From contig DANO01000031.1 in NCBI GenBank assembly GCA_002497295.1, forward strand, positions 1 through 24,443: 24,443 nt of DNA, read 5' to 3'. Below the pieces are notes generated by a model. The model saw only the letters and a list, made by a program, of their open reading frames with translations, did not search any database and was not told where the DNA came from. Position numbers and translations under genes: made by a program. The number at the start of each line of letters is the position of its first letter. The stretch's first letter is position 1. Of the stretch, positions 15,538-24,400 are shown piece after piece. This DNA is from Euryarchaeota archaeon UBA171. GTDB taxonomy: Archaea > Thermoplasmatota > Poseidoniia > Poseidoniales > Thalassarchaeaceae.

Positions 15538-16890
15538 TCAGATGTGTCCTTGGGCTTCCATTGCCTCTGCGACTTTGAGGAAGCCGGCAATATTTGCTCC
15601 GGCGACATAATTGCCTTCCATGCCGTACTTTGCCGCTGTGTCTGCAGCATTTCGATGGATATTGACCATTATCTCCTCGAGTCTACGATCTACTTCTTCC
15701 CTACTCCAGTTCAATCTTAGGCTATTCTGACTCATCTCGAGTCCGGAAGTGGCTACTCCTCCTGCATTGGAAGCCTTTCCTGGTGCGAATAATAGGCCAT
15801 TCTCATGGAAGCACTCGACAGCCTCGGGAGTGCAGGGCATGTTAGCGCCTTCCGCTACTGCAATGCAACCATTATCGACAAGCATCTTGGCTTCTTCCCC
15901 ATTAATCTCATTCTGAGTAGCGCATGGTAGCGCGATATCTGCATCGGCTCCCCAGAGGCCGTTTAGATTGGGCTCTGGCTTGGATTCCGTATAATCGCAA
16001 CCGAAATGTTCTGCATATTCCACAATTCTACCTCTTCTTACATTCTTGAGGTCCATGACCCATGCAAGTTTCTCCCTATCTATCCCATTGGAGTCGTGTA
16101 TAAATCCAGAACTGTCAGAGAGTGTGACTGGCTTTCCACCTAAGTCTAGGACCTTCTCAGCTGCAAACTGTGCGACATTTCCGGAACCAGATATTGCAAC
16201 CTTAGCACCTTCGAAAGACATGTCTCGTGTTGCGAGCATCTCCCTTGCAAAGTAGACTGTACCATACCCTGTCGCTTCTGGACGTATTAACGAGCCTCCG
16301 TATGACAAGCCTTTGCCGGTAAGCACGCCAGTGAACTCATTTGCCAATTTTCGGTACATTCCAAAGAGGAATCCTATCTCTCTTCCCCCGACGCCTATGT
16401 CTCCTGCTGGGACGTCGAGATTTGCACCTATGTGCCTCCAAAGCTCCATCATGAAAGATTGGCAGAATCTCCTTACCTCGTTGTCTGACCTTCCTTTTGG
16501 ATTGAAGTCGGAACCGCCTTTTCCACCACCCATTGGAAGACCTGTCAAGCTGTTCTTGAATACCTGCTCGAATGCGAGAAACTTGAGTATGGATTGATTC
16601 ACGCTTGGATGGAATCTAAGACCGCCCTTGTATGGCCCTATAGCACCATTCATCTGGATTCTGAAACCCCTGTTAACCTGCAAATTTCCTTCATCATCAT
16701 ACCAAGGCACTCTGAACTGAATTATCCTCTCAGGCTCAACAATCGACTTAACCACTTGGAGATAATCTGGGTGCGCATCGATTACTGGGCCGAGACTATC
16801 TAGCACCTCCTCAACAGCCTGATGGAATTCAGGTTGGTCCGGGTCTCTCTCGATTACGCTATCATAAACTTCCTTCATTTTCGAATGCAT
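15538..16890 (-). CDS. gdhA: Glutamate dehydrogenase (hexameric, GdhA type)
   Basis: This is a 450-residue enzyme interconverting glutamate and 2-oxoglutarate plus ammonia. Landmarks are G-P-Y-K-G-G-L-R-F-H-P, the catalytic lysine loop L-P-M-G-G-G-K-G-G-S-D-F, D-V-P-A-G-D-I-G-V-G-G-R-E-I-G, the Rossmann G-S-G-N-V-A-Q-F-A, and the late S-N-A-G-G-V-A-T-S-G-L-E-M-S-Q-N. The length and the N-terminal K-E-V-Y-D-S-V-I-E-R-D-P match the approximately 450-residue, generally NADP-linked E. coli-like form; the cofactor is not certain from sequence alone. The ATG at 16890 has AGGTG 7 nt upstream. A GTG at 16995, in a GTGA overlap with the HD gene, would add 35 atypical residues. Together with ProDH it can drain proline into central carbon, although P5C dehydrogenase is not seen here. 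Confidence 0.96.
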   Translation of the reverse strand: MHSKMKEVYDSVIERDPDQPEFHQAVEEVLDSLGPVIDAHPDYLQVVKSIVEPERIIQFRVPWYDDEGNLQVNRGFRIQMNGAIGPYKGGLRFHPSVNQSILKFLAFEQVFKNSLTGLPMGGGKGGSDFNPKGRSDNEVRRFCQSFMMELWRHIGANLDVPAGDIGVGGREIGFLFGMYRKLANEFTGVLTGKGLSYGGSLIRPEATGYGTVYFAREMLATRDMSFEGAKVAISGSGNVAQFAAEKVLDLGGKPVTLSDSSGFIHDSNGIDREKLAWVMDLKNVRRGRIVEYAEHFGCDYTESKPEPNLNGLWGADADIALPCATQNEINGEEAKMLVDNGCIAVAEGANMPCTPEAVECFHENGLLFAPGKASNAGGVATSGLEMSQNSLRLNWSREEVDRRLEEIMVNIHRNAADTAAKYGMEGNYVAGANIAGFLKVAEAMEAQGHI

Positions 16891-16897
16891 GTTCAAA

Positions 16898-16902
16898 CAC
16901 CT
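16898..16902 (-). promoter_or_regulatory. Shine-Dalgarno AGGTG deciding the gdhA start
   Basis: AGGTG on the minus strand lies 7 nt before the ATG at 16890. It favours this start over the GTG at 16995 that overlaps the HD gene. Confidence 0.6.
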
Positions 16903-16991
16903 GCTGTTCAATTGTTCCTGAGGATAGGACCTACGCTGTCGCGGACCTAAACTCTCCTTTTGAATAGTGCTCAAGAATAATGCACAAAAGT

Positions 16992-18332
16992 TCACGACAT
17001 CAAATGTAAATCAACTAATTCGGAGACTCTGGATTCGTGTCCAGGGATGGTCATAACGTAGGCCGCCGCTTGACTAACTTGTCTGCGCTTCAAAGCATCT
17101 GCTATAGGGGTATGATCTTTCAACCACCTAGTTCGGCCATCATCCCCTAAAACACGTATATCCACCTGACTCATTCTCGGCTCAGATAAGAGGAGTTTGA
17201 CGCTCGGTACGTCAATTGCGACATATCCCGGCCCCAATCCTGCCCTTGAGGCAATGTCATCTTCGATAGATCGGCGGTGATTCGTATCTGTGGCTATCCT
17301 CACTAGGCTGTTTATTTGCTCGTCACTCAAATCATCTCGTCTGTATGTGGATGCTACCTTAAACAATCTTCGATACTTTAGTCTGGTTAGGATGTCTCTC
17401 GCGTAGCCTCCTGCTGCACTGAGATCTGCCCATATCTCTGAATCGACCTTTCTTTGCATCTCCTCTGCTCCGGGGAGGGAATCTTCACTGCGCTCGACTG
17501 CTCTTGAGAGCATTACCTCCGTAACTCTAGTAACTCTGTGGAAGTAGACTGCACTATACATCAGCCCACGGGCCATCAGCATTCCTTCCAATGCGGCTAA
17601 TCCGCCCTCATCGACTGCGATATTGCCCCCGCTTCTTCTCAATGAGCGAATCAGGCGCCCATGGTCTATCGATCCGTGCCGGACTCCTGTGAAGTGGGCA
17701 TCCCTGAGTAAATAATCGATCTGATCGCAATCCACAGGCCCGTGGACCATATTCGCGAGAGTGACGTCCTCTGAAACAAACTCAGAGCTGCCTTCATTCC
17801 AATCGAAAAGGCTCCTTTCCGTACCTGATGCGTCGGGCCCCCTGATTAAACTGGAGACTTCCTTGGGGTCCATGCCATGACGCTCGAGAATTTCTGGTAT
17901 AGATGGTCGAGGGCTCACCGAAGATCTTTCCGAGGCCGTGACAACATCGTAAGATCCGGTGATTATTCCCTCTGTAATGCTCATGTGGTCTTTTCCGCCC
18001 CTGCTGTGCAGGATATGCTCAAGTGTGTGCGAGTAAGGTCCATGGCCAACGTCATGTAGCATGCCAGCAACTTGGACAATCTCTTTCTCAGACTCATCCA
18101 GACCTATTGATTCAGACATCATTCCACCCACATGGGAAACGCCCAGAGAATGCTCGAAACGTGTATGGTGCGCCCCAGGAAATACGAGATGGGCAAGGCC
18201 AAGTTGCTTGATGTGACTGAGTTTGTTTACCTCTGGTGAGGCGAGGAGTTCTTCCCTCACGCCGCTTATGGAAAAATCACCATGTATGGCATCATTGATC
18301 ACCTTCACGTGACATCGTACGATATCTGACAC
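16992..18332 (-). CDS. HD-domain phosphohydrolase (SAMHD1/dGTPase-like)
   Basis: This 446-residue protein has the metal-binding HD order of dNTP triphosphohydrolase-like proteins. H61 lies in R-F-E-H-S-L-G-V, H93-D94 in M-L-H-D-V-G-H-G-P-Y-S-H, and a downstream aspartate in V-D-C-D-Q-I-D-Y-L-L-R-D (201-211). The motif Y-L-L-R-D-A-H-F-T-G-V is shared with the archaeal/bacterial branch related to SAMHD1. The likely reaction is hydrolysis of (d)NTPs or a related nucleotide; the substrate is not assignable by eye. It begins with GTG, with no clear ribosome binding site, suggesting a leaderless or near-leaderless message. It is divergent from an RHH regulator across a 100-bp gap that holds a 20-bp operator-like palindrome. 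gdhA follows on the same strand. Confidence 0.9.
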   Translation of the reverse strand: MSDIVRCHVKVINDAIHGDFSISGVREELLASPEVNKLSHIKQLGLAHLVFPGAHHTRFEHSLGVSHVGGMMSESIGLDESEKEIVQVAGMLHDVGHGPYSHTLEHILHSRGGKDHMSITEGIITGSYDVVTASERSSVSPRPSIPEILERHGMDPKEVSSLIRGPDASGTERSLFDWNEGSSEFVSEDVTLANMVHGPVDCDQIDYLLRDAHFTGVRHGSIDHGRLIRSLRRSGGNIAVDEGGLAALEGMLMARGLMYSAVYFHRVTRVTEVMLSRAVERSEDSLPGAEEMQRKVDSEIWADLSAAGGYARDILTRLKYRRLFKVASTYRRDDLSDEQINSLVRIATDTNHRRSIEDDIASRAGLGPGYVAIDVPSVKLLLSEPRMSQVDIRVLGDDGRTRWLKDHTPIADALKRRQVSQAAAYVMTIPGHESRVSELVDLHLMS

Positions 18333-18373
18333 TTCAATACAACCACTAAACGGAGAGCATATTGTTTTACATT

Positions 18374-18393
18374 TGTATTACAATTGTGATACA
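18374..18393. promoter_or_regulatory. 20-bp operator-like palindrome between the HD gene and the RHH regulator
   Basis: The half-sites TGTATTACAA and TTGTGATACA are inverted copies matching at nine of ten positions. The site is AT-rich, lies between divergent genes, and sits immediately upstream of the TATA-like element of the RHH gene. It has the size expected for two RHH dimers, making autoregulation plus control of the HD gene the natural hypothesis. Binding is inferred, not shown. Confidence 0.6.
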
Positions 18394-18394
18394 T

Positions 18395-18402
18395 TGATAT
18401 AC
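18395..18402 (+). promoter_or_regulatory. TATA-like box of the RHH gene
   Basis: TGATATAC is centred about 34 nt before the ATG at 18433. A transcript starting about 26 nt downstream would have a leader of only 7-9 nt, consistent with the lack of a Shine-Dalgarno. It abuts the palindrome, so an operator-bound protein would compete with TBP/TFB. Confidence 0.45.
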
Positions 18403-18432
18403 CGGCTGTGGTTCTGACGGATCACGATTACC

Positions 18433-18798
18433 ATGCCCGCTCCGACTGCTCTCATCTCAATCAGGCTCTCTGAAGAGCAGATCATGAGTCTCGATCAGAG
18501 GGTTGGAACGGATGGTTTCAGAAACAGATCAGATGTTGTTCGTGAATCGATTCGCCGATTTCTCACTACAATGGATATCTCCTCGCATGCAGTTGATTTG
18601 AAGATAGGCGCAGATTTGTCCAGGACCCTAAATCGATTCTGCGCACTTAGAGGAGAGGATGTTGCAAGTGTCCTACAATCGGGGGCCAGATTGTACATGC
18701 AGAAGGAGATTGCAGCCTCTAACGATCTTGACAGGGCTATTGAAGCCCGTCTCGAAGACGTCACAGGTCACCAAGATGATGATTCACTAACACCATGA
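18433..18798 (+). CDS. Ribbon-helix-helix (CopG/NikR-like) transcriptional regulator, possible tandem RHH
   Basis: This is a 121-residue protein. Residues 6-46 form a classical RHH: strand A-L-I-S-I-R-L, helix S-E-E-Q-I-M-S-L-D-Q-R-V, turn with F-R-N-R-S-D, and second helix V-V-R-E-S-I-R-R-F-L. Residues 54-94 look like a second, degenerate copy: strand V-D-L-K-I-G-A-D-L, helix S-R-T-L-N-R-F-C-A-L-R-G, helix D-V-A-S-V-L-Q-S-G-A-R-L-Y. The rest is an acidic tail. It lacks the nickel-binding C-terminal ACT domain of NikR. It is divergent from the HD phosphohydrolase, and the palindrome at 18374-18393 is its best operator candidate. The start ATG has no ribosome binding site, which fits leaderless translation. 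Confidence 0.85.
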   Translation: MPAPTALISIRLSEEQIMSLDQRVGTDGFRNRSDVVRESIRRFLTTMDISSHAVDLKIGADLSRTLNRFCALRGEDVASVLQSGARLYMQKEIAASNDLDRAIEARLEDVTGHQDDDSLTP

Positions 18799-18838
18799 GG
18801 TGGAGACAATGAGTGGGGATGGGATGCACTCGGATGTC

Positions 18839-18867
18839 GTGGGGGGGCGTGTAAATCGCCCCTCCAC
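18839..18867. other. Strong 11-bp stem-loop after the RHH gene
   Basis: Positions 18839-18849 pair with 18857-18867 (eleven pairs, one G-U) around a 7-nt loop. The left arm holds a run of seven G. It starts 41 nt after the RHH stop. It is not followed by a T-run on the plus strand, so it is not a typical archaeal terminator. It may protect an mRNA 3' end or belong to a small RNA. Confidence 0.45.
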
Positions 18868-18914
18868 ACCCACAAATTGTATCGATAACATTGTTCGACG
18901 CTCTCTTGATGATT

Positions 18915-18938
18915 CTGAACGGCCGAAGTCCGATTCAG
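18915..18938. other. Second hairpin in the 18799-19032 gap
   Basis: CTGAACGG (18915-18922) pairs with CCG plus TTCAG (18930-18932 and 18934-18938), with a single bulged A at 18933 and a 7-nt loop. A third, weaker hairpin follows at 18994-19010 (six pairs, one G-U, 5-nt loop). The 234-bp gap holds no credible protein gene: the only long frame across it overlaps both neighbours and has poor composition. I see no tRNA and no convincing C/D-box set. Confidence 0.35.
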
Positions 18939-19032
18939 GGCCATGGCGCTCCGTTGATATGAGAAAATACTGTTGATGGGGCATCTTATCCAAGGCCAAT
19001 CTTCTTGGTCGGCCGAATAAGCACATCAGAAT

Positions 19033-20997
19033 GTGAAGGGGACTTCGTCTGCTCCTTGGATGCAATATTTTGCCCATGAAGAGGCCCGTGACCAACAAAG
19101 AGAGTTCATGGAGACTTGCGCAGGAACTCTCTTACAAGGTCGTACAATAATTGCGGAGGCGCCAACAGGGCTTGGGAAAACAGCAGCAGTTATTGCTGCT
19201 TCAGTCTATGCCTCTAGATGCTCGGAAAGTGTTTCAAAGATTCTTTTTCTCACTGGGAGGCAGAGTCAGCATAGAATTGTAGTTGACACGGTCATTAGTC
19301 TGAATGACCGGCTTCCACCTGAAGTGCCCAAAGTCTCAGTTGTGGACTTAATAGGTCGAGAATCAATGTGTGGAAAGTTGGACATACAGAGGCAATGCTA
19401 TTGCGAGGAAGATGTATCCTCTCAAGCCTTGGGCTCTAGAAGATCAAGACTCAGACAGTGGATTAGGGATCAGCCGAGGCATGTTGAGGATACGATACAA
19501 AGAGGGCGTTCAGAAGGCACTTGTCCGTATCATTGTTCCATTGAAGCTTCTAGGGATTCTGAAATCATAGTGATGGACTATAATCACGTCTTTGTAGAGT
19601 CTGTAAGTCGCTCTTCGCTATCATCAATGTCAGTGGATCTGGATTCAGCGATAGTGATCGTAGATGAGGCTCATAATCTACCGGATCGGATAAGGAGAGG
19701 GTTGGAACTTAGACTTACAAAGAAAATGGTCAATGCTGCCAGATTCGAAATGGAGGAGCATCAGGAGGCATCAGAACGTGATGGCGCATCTGATGACGAG
19801 CTCATGAGGATAGGATCCTCAATCGCGTCGATGAGGAGGCTGGGGGGCGAGATAGAAAGATGGATGTCGGCCGGGATGAAGAGTCTCGAAAAGAAACAGG
19901 AAAAGGACATGCTCGTAAGTTCATCAGAACTTCTTCGTGTTTTCCGCTCTTCACTTTCTTCTTCTCTAGAGGGAGACGGATGGCAAAAGGAGATGTCTGG
20001 GCTGATGAAGATTCTAGCCGAGGTGCGTGTCGAACAAAATGATGACGAAGATGATTCCGAGACATCTTGCAGCAGACTTTTCTCATTTCTTGACATCTTA
20101 TCTAGATTTGAGTCTTCAGAAGCCATGGCTCTAGTTTTTGATCTTCTAGCAGATGAAGGGCGGGTTACAAGTTGCCTCCTGGACCCGTCAGTAGTTTCGT
20201 CTGATTTGATATCTGGCTGCGCAGGTTCAATATTGATGTCAGGTACAATGTATCCCACCTCCATGTATGCTGATACTCTGGGAATAGACCGTGACTCTTC
20301 TATTGAGATGGCTTACTCATCCCCCTTTTCTCCCGACAGACGGCCAGCGATCGTCGCCTCTGATGTGACTACCCGCTACGCGGAACGTGGAGAGGTGAAC
20401 ACGAAGAAAATTCGAGAGCATATTAGATCGGTTCTCGATTCTACGCCCGGGAATGTTGCAGTATTCGCAACTAGCTATGGGATCTTGAACGATATTCTTG
20501 AAGACAGAGGTTGGGTAAACAGATCTTTCAGAATAAAGGAAGAAGATCCTGAAATGGGGAAGAGTGATGTTTCCAAGATCCTCAAAAGTCTAGATGGCGG
20601 AATTGGTAAGATCGTACTTTTCGGAGTTATGGGCGGACGTTTTTCAGAGGGTGTTGACTATTCTGGAGGCGTACTTTCCGCAGCGGTATGTGTTGGTTTG
20701 CCTTTACCGCCCCCTTCATCGCGGCAGAGCGCTACCCTGGAGTATATGTCTCAAAGATTTGGACGCGAGAAGGGATGGAGATATGCGGCAGGACAACCGG
20801 CTGTGAATTCAGTTCTTCAAGCAATGGGGCGGCCGATAAGGAAGGAAGAAGATCGCGCCATTCTTGTTATGCTCGAGAAGCGTTTCGGCGATAGGACGTA
20901 CTCCAGACTTCTCCCCGACAGTCTAGTTACCATTCCATGTGCTGACTCGGATATGACTGGGCGGTTATCAAAGAGGTTTTTCACAAGATATCCATAA
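19033..20997 (+). CDS. XPD/Rad3-family Fe-S DNA helicase
   Basis: This is a 654-residue SF2 helicase of the Rad3/XPD (DinG-like) group. Walker A is A-P-T-G-L-G-K-T at 43-50, and the DEAH box is V-D-E-A-H-N-L at 210-216. Between them lies the iron-sulfur domain with C113, C122, C124, C164 and C168; four of these would bind the 4Fe-4S cluster. Motif V is near G-G-R-F-S-E-G-V-D-Y, and motif VI is Q-A-M-G-R-P-I-R-K-E-E-D-R-A at 596-609. It unwinds DNA 5' to 3' in repair in this family. The start is GTG at 19033, with an ATG at 19060 as alternative; both precede the R-x-x-Q-Q-R-E-F-M Q-motif-like region. It follows the structured gap. Confidence 0.93.
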   Translation: MKGTSSAPWMQYFAHEEARDQQREFMETCAGTLLQGRTIIAEAPTGLGKTAAVIAASVYASRCSESVSKILFLTGRQSQHRIVVDTVISLNDRLPPEVPKVSVVDLIGRESMCGKLDIQRQCYCEEDVSSQALGSRRSRLRQWIRDQPRHVEDTIQRGRSEGTCPYHCSIEASRDSEIIVMDYNHVFVESVSRSSLSSMSVDLDSAIVIVDEAHNLPDRIRRGLELRLTKKMVNAARFEMEEHQEASERDGASDDELMRIGSSIASMRRLGGEIERWMSAGMKSLEKKQEKDMLVSSSELLRVFRSSLSSSLEGDGWQKEMSGLMKILAEVRVEQNDDEDDSETSCSRLFSFLDILSRFESSEAMALVFDLLADEGRVTSCLLDPSVVSSDLISGCAGSILMSGTMYPTSMYADTLGIDRDSSIEMAYSSPFSPDRRPAIVASDVTTRYAERGEVNTKKIREHIRSVLDSTPGNVAVFATSYGILNDILEDRGWVNRSFRIKEEDPEMGKSDVSKILKSLDGGIGKIVLFGVMGGRFSEGVDYSGGVLSAAVCVGLPLPPPSSRQSATLEYMSQRFGREKGWRYAAGQPAVNSVLQAMGRPIRKEEDRAILVMLEKRFGDRTYSRLLPDSLVTIPCADSDMTGRLSKRFFTRYP

Positions 20998-21033
20998 CAT
21001 TAGGTTCATGTCACCCCCTTCTGTGCTCCCCTC

Positions 21034-21435
21034 ATGGAGTGGTTGGCCATCGATACCAATATGGATTACGAATCCGGTCTAGAGAACGGCCTAACTGGGA
21101 AAGGTTTGGAAGTTACCGCAGAGGAATGCCATACATCGTTCATGGCACAATCTGCGCTTCGAGAGGCCAGGTGGTATCACGAAAATTCAATTCCTCTTAC
21201 CATTGATTCTATGCCTCGGGAAAATGATGGTGCTCGTTTGATAGACGGGAAGGGACTTTTCCTTGATTTAGATGGGATCGGAGCCATAGAAGTGTTGCAT
21301 AGAAAATCGGATACAGGAATAGAGATCCTCGTTAAAAGCGAGGGGGAGCAACTTGCATTGATGCGGCATCGCGATGCATCTGCCTTAGCGGCTGCCATAT
21401 TGAGCAGAGGGAAACTGAGCCTTTCATTCGAATGA
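21034..21435 (+). CDS. Small acidic protein of unknown function
   Basis: This is a 133-residue soluble protein with a helical start (residues 1-50), then a beta-rich half (G-L-F-L-D-L-D-G-I-G-A-I-E-V-L-H-R, and T-G-I-E-I-L-V-K-S-E-G) and an alanine-rich helix near the end. No family, metal site or signal peptide is recognised. It starts 36 nt after the Fe-S helicase on the same strand, so co-transcription is likely. It ends 5 nt before the stop of the convergent Ig-repeat protein. The ATG at 21034 has no clear ribosome binding site, and the ATG at 21061 is an alternative start. Confidence 0.65.
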   Translation: MEWLAIDTNMDYESGLENGLTGKGLEVTAEECHTSFMAQSALREARWYHENSIPLTIDSMPRENDGARLIDGKGLFLDLDGIGAIEVLHRKSDTGIEILVKSEGEQLALMRHRDASALAAAILSRGKLSLSFE

Positions 21436-21440
21436 TTCTG

Positions 21441-24400
21441 TCAAACTTCTTCGTCGGTGAGTTCCGCTATTCTTCCAGGAACATCTCTCAATTCATCTAT
21501 TGCCCTTAGCACATCAACCAACGCCGCCTTGGCACGGCTACGTTCAGAGTCGCCGAGTTCGTGAGAGGAATATCTTGCTTCCTCGAAAACGCGATCTAAT
21601 GAAACTAAGGCTTCCTCGCGAATGGGTAGAGCTCGACGGACGGCTGCCTCGAATTCTCTCACTGTTTCAAATTCCCTCCTGAGGAATCCCCTCTTCTGAA
21701 GAACTGAGACTAAGCTCTGATAGCAATTGAAGATAGCTTCCCTAATTTCGTCACCGGCTGCAAGGAGTTCTGCAGCATATCCGAAAATATTGGAGAATTC
21801 TTTGAGTCTCTTCGATCTTCTTCTCCTTACCAAGACCGCGCCAACTAGCAATAGCAGCGCAGAAGTCGCTAGGATAGCTATGGTCTGTTCTGTGAATAAA
21901 GGCGCATCCTCAACAAAGTATGTGACATTGAGTCCGCCATGAGCGACTGTAAGCCAAATCCTGTCTTGTGGATCGATGATTTCAGAGTCCGTCGAAAACT
22001 CGATACTCAAATCGCCCCATGTATTCTCTTCTGAGAATGCCGGAATCGGATCTTCTGTTGCGAACGAATAATCAGCAACCCCGTCAATATCTGTTGATTT
22101 TGTAACAGAGAATAGAGTGTTGTTACTGTTCGCCAGCATAGCAGTTATTGCAACTCCTTCTACAGGGGCACCGGTATCCTGTGCCGTGACTATCGTACGT
22201 CCTTCGATTAACCTGTTACCATCGACAATTATGAATGAAGATGGATCAAACTGGAAGGTGACTTGGACGCGCATGAGTATGGAGTGATTCGTGCTCCCCT
22301 CGTTGAGATACGAAGAGACAGGGGGGGCGACCCCTATTGTCATCTCGAGATAGCCTGTGCGATAATAATCAAGAGCAGGTGCTTCAATCACAAAATGCCC
22401 TGTGGATTCGTCCCATGAAATTGTGGAGGGTCGCGATTGGCCCTCCCACCCGAGAGTGACGTCGACATTACTCACTATCTCCGAGGACCCGCCAACCTCA
22501 AGCACTCTCCCCTCGATCCTTATCGGGTTATTCGGGTCGCTTCTAATCACACTTGCATCCGACCATATGATTTGTACATCGACATCAGCACGAGTTAGAA
22601 CAGCCGTGTTAGACGTGGTGGGCAAGTACAACTCTTCGCCGTCGAATGATACAGATAGATCATGTTCACCCCTCGGGAGAGAAGATTCGACGGGAATATC
22701 GAATGAGAATATGCCGCTTGCACCCACAGTGGTGGACAGGATTTGTTCCCCATCAAGGGAGGCGTGAACTATTCGGCCTTCGAGGCCTGGGGCCCCGAGG
22801 GTATCGTCATCATACAATCTTCCTACGAGTTCCCAAGTTCCGCCGCGAGTCACCGAGGGCTGTTCAATCTGAAGCGATATCGCAGTGTGGTACGCAATCG
22901 AGAGTATTTGTTCGACGCTGGAGGATCGGTAGTATCCCTGCTGAGGAGCTGCGGCGAGGATAGAATGATTCCCAACCGTCAGTGCCTCAGGAATATTCCA
23001 AATAATCTCCCACGACCCATTTTCATCCGATAGAGTTACTCCAATGAATACATCGTCCACCATTATTTCGACGGTATGATTCTCCAAGAATCCATCTGGC
23101 AGATTGTCTTTTACGGATCCTCTTATCGATATCTGATCCCCCACTGCAGCAGCAGGAAGTATATCCATCGAGAGAGTTGTGGGAGCGTATACGGTGAAAA
23201 CTGTGCTACCATCCGAGGGAAGGACGAACACCTCTCCAAGGAAGGCTGCGCGGACGACTCTTGGACCCAGGGGCATGTCTGATGGAATTGGAAGATATAC
23301 CGAGAAGTTACCCTCTTGGTCAGCGGCAGCATCTGTCACGAAATTGCCTTCGATAGAAATAGTAACGACTCTACCAGGGAGTACTCTGCCTATGCCATCA
23401 GTAATGCGTCCTTCGATCAAGAGCAGGTCGTTTCTATCCACGGATGACGGAGGCGTGACGATGATTACCTGCGATGTCTGGGTGGCATTGTACTCAGAGG
23501 TATCTGTGGAGGGAAGATAAAATTCAGGATTGAGTGAGTCTCCTTGGCCCATAGGGTCGACCCAAGTGAATCCTCCAAGGAAGTTTACTGTGGCGTTATG
23601 AGACCCATAATCGACGTCCAGGGGCATGGGGACGGTGATTGACCATGCGCCAGTAGTTGCATTAGTCAAGACTGTGAATTCAGGACCCATGTCTGTTCCG
23701 TCGATTGAGAGGCGTACTAGTCCGGAGGAAGGCACGGCTGATTCGATAAGAGGCATGCCATGCTCATCAAGGAGGGTTCCTGCAATGGTGATGGTCTCGC
23801 CGGCTATACCGGTCCCAGATACAGACGTTATGGCAAGTACTGTCGGAGCCAGTATCACAACACGTGTCGTATCTGAGCTACTTGCCAGACCAGTTGTGCC
23901 AGCAAGCCCATTAAACGAGGCGAAGACATCCATGAAGCCTGCGACGCGGTTTTCGTCAACAGTGAACGAATAGCTGGATACCCCATTTTCGTTGGTTGAT
24001 GATGTTCCATTGAAGACACCGTCCACGAAGAAGGAAATAGTAGACTGGGGGACGGGGGCCCCCGTATTATCGATGAGAGATACGTTCACAGTAACAATAT
24101 CTCCTCGGACGGTCCTCTCATCGGGATCCAGATCCGAGGGTACGATTATCGATGTTACAGTGAATCCCCTGCTGTCGAAAGTTGCGGAGCCGCTGCTTTC
24201 CGTGAAATACGAGACTGCCGGGAGATATGTGGCTTCTACCAGATGCGTTCCGCGAGGGGTGTCGGCATCCAGTGCCATCCTGACTGTCCACGACCCGTTG
24301 GACGCTACTGCAAATGAGTTCAATGTGAATCCGTCATCAGAGCCGTCGAGTTGGAAATTTAGACTGAATGAGAGCAAGTTACCTGAACGGTCTGTGATGG

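Noticed and set aside
16891..16995. N-terminal extension of glutamate dehydrogenase from the GTG overlapping the HD gene
   Set aside because: The added 35 residues do not resemble GdhA, and a Shine-Dalgarno sits before the ATG at 16890.
18905..18918. C/D-box small RNA motif (TGATGA followed by CTGA)
   Set aside because: The two boxes are only about 2 nt apart, too close for a guide, and no second C'/D' pair was found at proper spacing.
18787..19098. 103-residue minus-strand frame spanning the gap between the RHH and helicase genes
   Set aside because: It overlaps the end of the RHH gene and the start of the helicase, and is rich in Ser/Arg/Pro with no recognisable fold. The hairpins explain the gap better.
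19761..20264. 167-residue minus-strand frame inside the helicase gene
   Set aside because: It is serine-rich antisense of the acidic helicase region. The helicase motifs leave no doubt about the real strand.
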